Shown here: positions 59,364 through 64,000 of the stretch, piece after piece | How positions within the stretch are numbered: position 1 is the stretch's first letter | How the letters are laid out: the number at the start of each line of letters is the position of its first letter | NCBI RefSeq assembly: GCF_023856365.1 | Contig: NC_064540.1 | Coordinates: 13,789,191-13,853,190 of the forward strand | Direction of reading: 5' to 3' | Source of the DNA: Brienomyrus brachyistius | Taxonomy: Eukaryota > Chordata > Actinopteri > Osteoglossiformes > Mormyridae | DNA: 64,000 nucleotides | The notes under the pieces: generated by a model | The model's input: the letters and a program-made list of their open reading frames with translations, nothing else | The model's database searches: none | Told to the model about the DNA's origin: nothing | Translations under genes and position numbers: made by a program

Positions 59364-60792
59364 CAAACACAGCCTTTATGCCAGGCTATGGTGGTGAGCC
59401 TACTGCAACTAATTAAAATCTTCTAATTATAAACTTCAAAGCTACGCACTAATGTGATTCTGGGTAATACCAAAAATACTTAATTTATATACCTACATAT
59501 TGAGTTACACCCATAAAAAAATGCATGTTCTTTACATCAACCATGTACTTTACTCCAAAAGTGTTTCAGCATTTAATTTTAGTTTTAGCATAATATTGCC
59601 TCAGATGTCAGATCTATTGCTTCAGAATTTTGACAACATACTGCAGTAAAAATCAGCCACATTCTTCTTCAAAGGGCTGGAGAACTAGGAAAAGGAACCA
59701 GTGAAGAGTCAGAATGGAGGAATCAAGCAGGAAAGGTTCTCTTTGTGTCATGCCTGAAAACGTATCAGCTGGGATGGCTTGTTGTTCTGTCAAATTTTAT
59801 AATCATGGTTGTATTGGACTGGTCATGTTGTATTGCACTATTTACTAAAACACTAAAATAATTAGTAATATATTAATATTTTTTATAAGTTAGTCCTGTA
59901 AACTACAAAGACAGCATTTCTCCAGAATGTTGTCTTTTTGGATCAAAAAACCACTTTAATCAATTGTTAGGTAACTTTAATCTGTTATAAATGATTTTGA
60001 TATTGGTATCTCCGGCAACCTGTAAGAATTATTTTATCTCAGTTTTATAGTATCATAAATATTACAGACCTTCTAAGCGACCGGATCAAACTGCCACTTT
60101 CATTTATTGGCTAAATTCTAATTAAATGAGCTATAATAATTCAAGTTATAAAATGTACTTATTTCTATTTACTCCAATATAACCAGCTGCCAACAGGTTC
60201 AATATTCTGGACTCAATTTTCATTTAACTCTGTTGAACACACAGAAATCCTCTGTGTGTTACTCTGGATAAACTGGATTTACTGGGAAACCAGTAACAAT
60301 ACTTATCAAAATTACACTTAAATGAAGACCCTGAATAGAAGCGAAGACCTGGAGAAAACATATAGCAAATTATAATTTTGGCCAAAATTTATTCACCTCA
60401 CTTGATTCCAAAATTGACCACAAGACTTAAGTGTTCAATTCTTTAAAACAAAATGAATAACTCATTGATACCATTCCACAAAATAATCTAATGATATCAA
60501 TATTGAAAGAAAAATATTCACAAATGTAAAATAATTATCACTAATTATTCTTTGACCAATAGCATTTATATCATGATAATCCCTGTTGTGTCAAAAAAAA
60601 TGTGTCAAAAACTATTGCTTGCAATGACATGGGAGAATGACCAATTGAGATCAACTTTAAAATATCCATCCATCCATCCATCCATCCATCCATCTTGCAC
60701 CCACTTGCCCAATGCAAAGTCCAGAGCCCAACTCTGAAGCTAATAGTGAAAGGCAGGGAATAACCAAGGATGGGGTGCCGACTCACTGCAGG

Positions 60793-60826
<34 letters not shown>

Positions 60827-60876
60827 ACACACACATACACACCATTCACACACATGTGCACTGACACCTGTCACAC

Positions 60877-60907
<31 letters not shown>

Positions 60908-62972
60908 GGTTTATTAGAACATAACCCCATCGTAAATTGAGGAGCATCTGTACTTATATTCATGAAAGTGTAATAAATGCTCTGGTCTCTCTATATCATT
61001 TCTTTTTTCTCTCCTCATCCATGAATTTAAATGTGCTGCATTCACTTATTCAATAAACTGAAAGTTAAACCTGGAATGTGTTCAGAATCCTCATGCAGTT
61101 TATGCTGAGCTTTACCATCCTAACCTGTTTCCTTAACCAGTTTGTCCTGTCTATCCATTCAAGCATTAACACAGGCTTTGGGTATGTGGCCCAACCAGAT
61201 GTGCAGTTCGTTTCTAGTTAAAGATGTGACATCATCATCAAGTTAAAATCCTGCTTTATGGAAATGATGTTGTCGGATTGCAAGAATGAAATTGACAGGT
61301 ACATTTTTAAGACATTCCTAGTCAACTGCAACACCTTCAGGAACTGCCACCCTCACCCAGTGTCAACAGAATGTATTATGAGGGTCCAAACCAGAATTGA
61401 CAAAATATAAAGTTGCGACTTCCTAGCTTCACAGATTTATTTTTTTTAAAAGTATCTATTCCTGTAAAAAACATCAGACATTATGTCATTGATTTATAAC
61501 ACTTTATAAAGTCGGCAAACAAGATGAAAATGACAAATCCTTTAATGAAAAAAATTACCATCGTTAATTTACATAAGTCCAGGGAGGACTTAATTTTCTT
61601 AATTTTCTTGTGATCTCAAGTTCACAAGCTAATTTTCTCAGGATCTCAAGAAAACTAAAGTTGAGATCATGACTTATTTCCCTGCTTGATCTTGTGACGG
61701 GATTAGTAGTTTACAGTAGTTGATGATCAACATCATGGACATTATATTTCACTTTGATCATGAACGTCAGAAGCAGAAACATCATTTCAGTATTTCTGTC
61801 AGTGCGAGACACTTGTTAGTGTTCGTCATTTTACAAAAAGAGGACAATTAAATGACAGCTTTGAATTTGTTCTCCAAGAAAAGGCAACAATGCAATGAGC
61901 TGTTAAAGACTCCCAGAACCCTAAAAACAATGCACTGTAGAACTTCACAAGAAAAACTGTAAACTTGTTAGACTGCTTTAATATTTACTTTCATAGTTTG
62001 GGCATGAATTATTTCAAAGTTTGTCCATGAATTTTCATGCTTCTATTGTGAAATCAACAGTCGAACTGTAAACTTTGACTGTGAAGTTTACAAGTATACA
62101 GTTAAGCTATGGACTGTAAATTATTGTGATGAAGATTTAATTCTGTTTGGCTAGTTGAGTCCAAGGTAGCCCACCAGCATATGTGTACTTCCATCTAAGT
62201 TTACTTTTAATTACTGCATTTCTCCCCATATAGGCACAGGTGCATTAACCTACCATATATGTATCACGTGGACAGTTCAGGGTTCTACTGTAATCTTTAC
62301 AGTCAAATTCACTATCAGCTTAGCTGTTATAACAGTGAAGTTTATAGTCCTGTTCATTAGACCCTCGTGTATCATGACTTAAAACTGACTGGACAATATT
62401 ACCATCAACTCTTCCGTGGTGGAATTGATGAAAGTTCATAGCACATAGTTGGCTGTAAACTTTGACTTAAAACTGTCAAAATTGAACTTCACAGTTAAAC
62501 TATATCATGTACAAATCTGAACTGTAAATTTCACTGTCAGAATTATTAAACATATGAACTTCAAAGTAAAACAAGAGTCCACAATTTGAACTATGAAATT
62601 TTTATAATCTAACTGTAAAGTTCGTAGTAGAATTACGAATAATTAAGGTTTAACTGTAAATTTCACAGTTTTACTGTGAACTTTCACAGTGCATTTTTTT
62701 CCCTGGGATTCTAACGTTTGATCCATAATTCATCATTCACACATTGGTGTCTCTTCTAACTGTTCTTCAATTCATCTTTTAAAATGTAAATTACACAGAA
62801 ATTTTGGTCAAAAATCCATGTATAGATTAGGAAGTCTAATGAACAGTATCTCAGGCCGTGTGTTTTATCCACAAATGGAAAATTGTAGAATGTAATGCTG
62901 CCTGACTGCATTTCGTAACTGTAATTATAAGTCACCTTGTGATGTGTAAATACTGCAGGAATGCAGAAGCGA

Positions 62973-63027
<55 letters not shown>

Positions 63028-63146
63028 GTTTATTTGTCGATTTTTCGTGATAATCACTTACTTTGTTGCTGAGTCATCAAAGGAGGCAACCAGGACAATC
63101 TTCCCAGGTTTTATTGCTAAAAGAAACTGCATCAAATCCTCTGGTT
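57882..63146 (-). CDS. fam3d: FAM3-family secreted protein, 3' part (3 last exons), probable fam3d
   Basis: Exons 63146-63062, 58946-58820 and 57971-57882 encode the last 100 or so residues of a FAM3 (cytokine-like, ILEI/FAM3 domain) protein. Phases agree at both junctions. Visible family motifs: EDLMQFLLAIKPGKIVLVAS then FDDSATK, REVFAKMGST, LSFRDTWVFAGA, SSFEK, NTYDGWPEIADLAGC and a short basic end. Human FAM3 proteins have DPATK, FRDSWVF, KSPFEQ and NKYEGWPE..EMEGC at the same places. The usual length is about 225 aa, so the signal peptide and first half lie beyond the right edge. FAM3D is proposed because its human gene is next to FAM107A; sequence alone does not separate FAM3A, C and D here. 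FAM3 proteins are secreted and act in metabolic and mucosal signalling. Confidence 0.88.
57972..58819 (-). other. Last intron of the FAM3 gene
   Basis: 0.85 kb of AT-rich DNA with canonical GTAAGC and ACAG ends. Nothing else is recognised. Confidence 0.8.
58820..58946 (-). CDS. fam3d: FAM3 penultimate exon
   Basis: 127 nt after TGCTTTTTCAG, ending GAGAAG|GTAAGC. It carries LTDDIREVFAKMGSTLIK and SFRDTWVFAG, the most conserved FAM3 block. Confidence 0.92.
59050..59300. mobile_element. 'GGTCCCCACAAGGT' element, longer copy
   Basis: Starts in a CA tract, then 'tttttggggaccgctc', 'catttctatggggaaaatg', 'catttttagttttttcattg', 'gtggtccccataaggt', 'acattgtggggata' and 'tggtccccacaaggt'. It shares five blocks in order with 51970-52130 and is longer at one end. 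No coding capacity. Confidence 0.65.
59312..59363. repeat. (CT)n(CA)n microsatellite
   Basis: About 17 CT and 9 CA dinucleotides directly after the dispersed element. Confidence 0.95.
60663..60800 (-). repeat. SINE tail fragment with (CCAT)n
   Basis: Seven 'catc' words start the segment, then 'ccagagcccaactctg', 'aggcagggaataaccaagg' and 'atggggtgccgactcac', which match the segment amplified in ccdc3 intron 1 in single copy. Confidence 0.7.
60796..60903. repeat. (CA)n microsatellites, two runs
   Basis: CA runs at 60796-60823 and 60877-60903 are separated by mixed CA-rich SINE sequence. Confidence 0.92.
62976..63024. repeat. (AT)n microsatellite
   Basis: About 24 AT dinucleotides, 38 bases downstream of the FAM3 exon donor. 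Confidence 0.95.
63062..63146 (-). CDS. fam3d: FAM3 exon, third from last
   Basis: 85 nt between the acceptor CTTATTTTAG and the donor ACAAA|GTAAGTG. It contains a beta-strand-rich KIVLVASFDD segment. Confidence 0.88.
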
Positions 63147-63327
63147 CTAAAATAAGCAAAACATAGACACAGTCAATTGGATTTATAACGGTTACTGAAG
63201 GTTCACAAATTTGGCTCATTTCAGCTGATATAAATGCACTTGCTGAGAGTTACTCAGTGTTCAGAAGAAAATTAACAACGAATAAAAAATTAACTAGAGC
63301 TATATTTCGTGAAACAGTCCTGAAGAC

Positions 63328-64000
63328 AGTGTACTCCGTTTCACGGGGGGTGCACTCCACTTCTCAGGACGTGTACTCCATTGCATAGGAAGTGTACTCC
63401 ATTGCACAGGGAGTGTACTCCACAGCACAGGGAGTGTACTCCATTGCACAGGAAGTGTACTCCATAGCACAGGGAGTGTACTCCACAGCACAGGGAGTGT
63501 ACTCCATAGCACAGGGAGTGTACTCCACAGCACAGGGAGTGTACTCCATAGCACAGGGAGTGTACTCTATTGCACAGGAAGTGTACTCCATAGTACAGGG
63601 AGTGTACTCCATAGCACAGGAAGTGTACTCCATAACACAGGGAGTGTACTCCATAGCACAGGGAGTGTACTCCACAGCACAGGGAGTGTACTCCATTGCA
63701 CAGGGAGTGTACTCCACAGCACAGGGAGTGTACTCCATTGCACAGGAAATGTACTCCATAGCACAGGAAGTGTACTCCATAGCACAGGGAGTGTACTTCA
63801 TTGCACAGGAAGTGTACTCCATAGCACAGGGAGTGTACTCCAATGCACAGGGAGTGTACTCCATTGCACAGGGAGTGTACTCCATTGCACAGGACGTGTA
63901 CTCCACAGCACAGGGAGTGTACTTCATTGCACAGGAAGTGTACTCCATAGCACAGGGAGTGTACTCCAATGCACAGGGAGTGTACTCCATTGCACAGGGA
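63328..64000. repeat. 21-bp minisatellite, about 32 units, running off the right edge
   Basis: Units 'gtgtactccatagcac' plus 'aggga' step 21 bases with variation at a few positions (catagc / cacagc / cattgc; ggga / ggaa). Because 21 is a multiple of 3, the minus strand shows an apparent heptapeptide repeat (MEYTPCA) and other open frames. It lies in the FAM3 intron about 180 bases from an exon and has no splice or start signals of its own. Confidence 0.94.

Larger units (their letters stand above)
58947..63061 (-). other. FAM3 intron with dispersed repeats
   Basis: A 4.1-kb intron holding a GGTCCCCACAAGGT element, CT/CA and TA microsatellites and a SINE tail. From about 60910 to 62970 there is AT-rich DNA with many 'aactgtaaa' and 'tttcacagt' words but no gene. 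Confidence 0.7.

Noticed and set aside
63300..63990. Heptapeptide-repeat open frame over the 21-bp array
   Set aside because: The unit is a multiple of three and stop-free, so the frame is open by construction. It lies inside an intron.

Overview
The window is vertebrate nuclear DNA, most likely from a teleost fish. It has AT-rich intergenic sequence, spliced genes with GT-AG introns, fish-type tRNA-derived SINE tails, and many minisatellites. Several interspersed repeats (the SINE tail seen at 21.4 kb and a CR1/jockey-like LINE piece at 56 kb) look like families common in early-branching teleosts. The species cannot be fixed from the sequence alone.

Three protein-coding genes are recognised with good confidence, all on the minus strand. 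(1) A complete three-exon ccdc3 (favine) gene spans 14551-4810: exon 1 14551-14196, exon 2 7303-7129, exon 3 5106-4810, giving 275 aa. (2) A complete four-coding-exon FAM107-family gene spans 44210-34907 and gives about 184 aa. Its residues are nearer FAM107A than FAM107B. (3) The 3' part of a FAM3-family gene lies at 63146-57882 (exons 63146-63062, 58946-58820, 57971-57882); its 5' exons lie beyond the right edge. A fourth, weaker candidate at 31869-31129 is a two-exon gene for a 76-aa secreted peptide whose single intron holds a 315-bp MITE. A possible non-coding 5' exon of the FAM107 gene is at 45454-45397.

In human, FAM107A and FAM3D are neighbours on 3p14, while CCDC3 lies on 10p13 with FAM107B. 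Here a ccdc3 gene sits beside a FAM107A-like and a FAM3 gene. This suggests that both whole-genome-duplication paralogons once carried ccdc3 and that this copy survived in the fish lineage.

Layout: 1-4809 is 3' flank with old repeats. 4810-14551 is ccdc3, with a 47-bp minisatellite in intron 1. 14552-22690 is repeat-rich intergenic DNA with SINEs, a CT-rich tract and a strong 25-bp inverted repeat. 22691-23663 is a 41-bp minisatellite carrying a CTCF-like core in almost every unit. 23982-24487 is a 42-bp minisatellite. 26707-30540 is a satellite of about 70 copies of 55 bp. 31129-31869 is the peptide candidate. 33-44.2 kb is the FAM107 gene. 45.5-57.8 kb is intergenic with several more tandem arrays and a LINE fragment. 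57.9-63.1 kb is the FAM3 3' end. 63.3-64.0 kb is a 21-bp array running off the edge. Tandem arrays fill about 8 kb, roughly one eighth of the window. The long open frames inside these arrays are artefacts of unit length, not genes.
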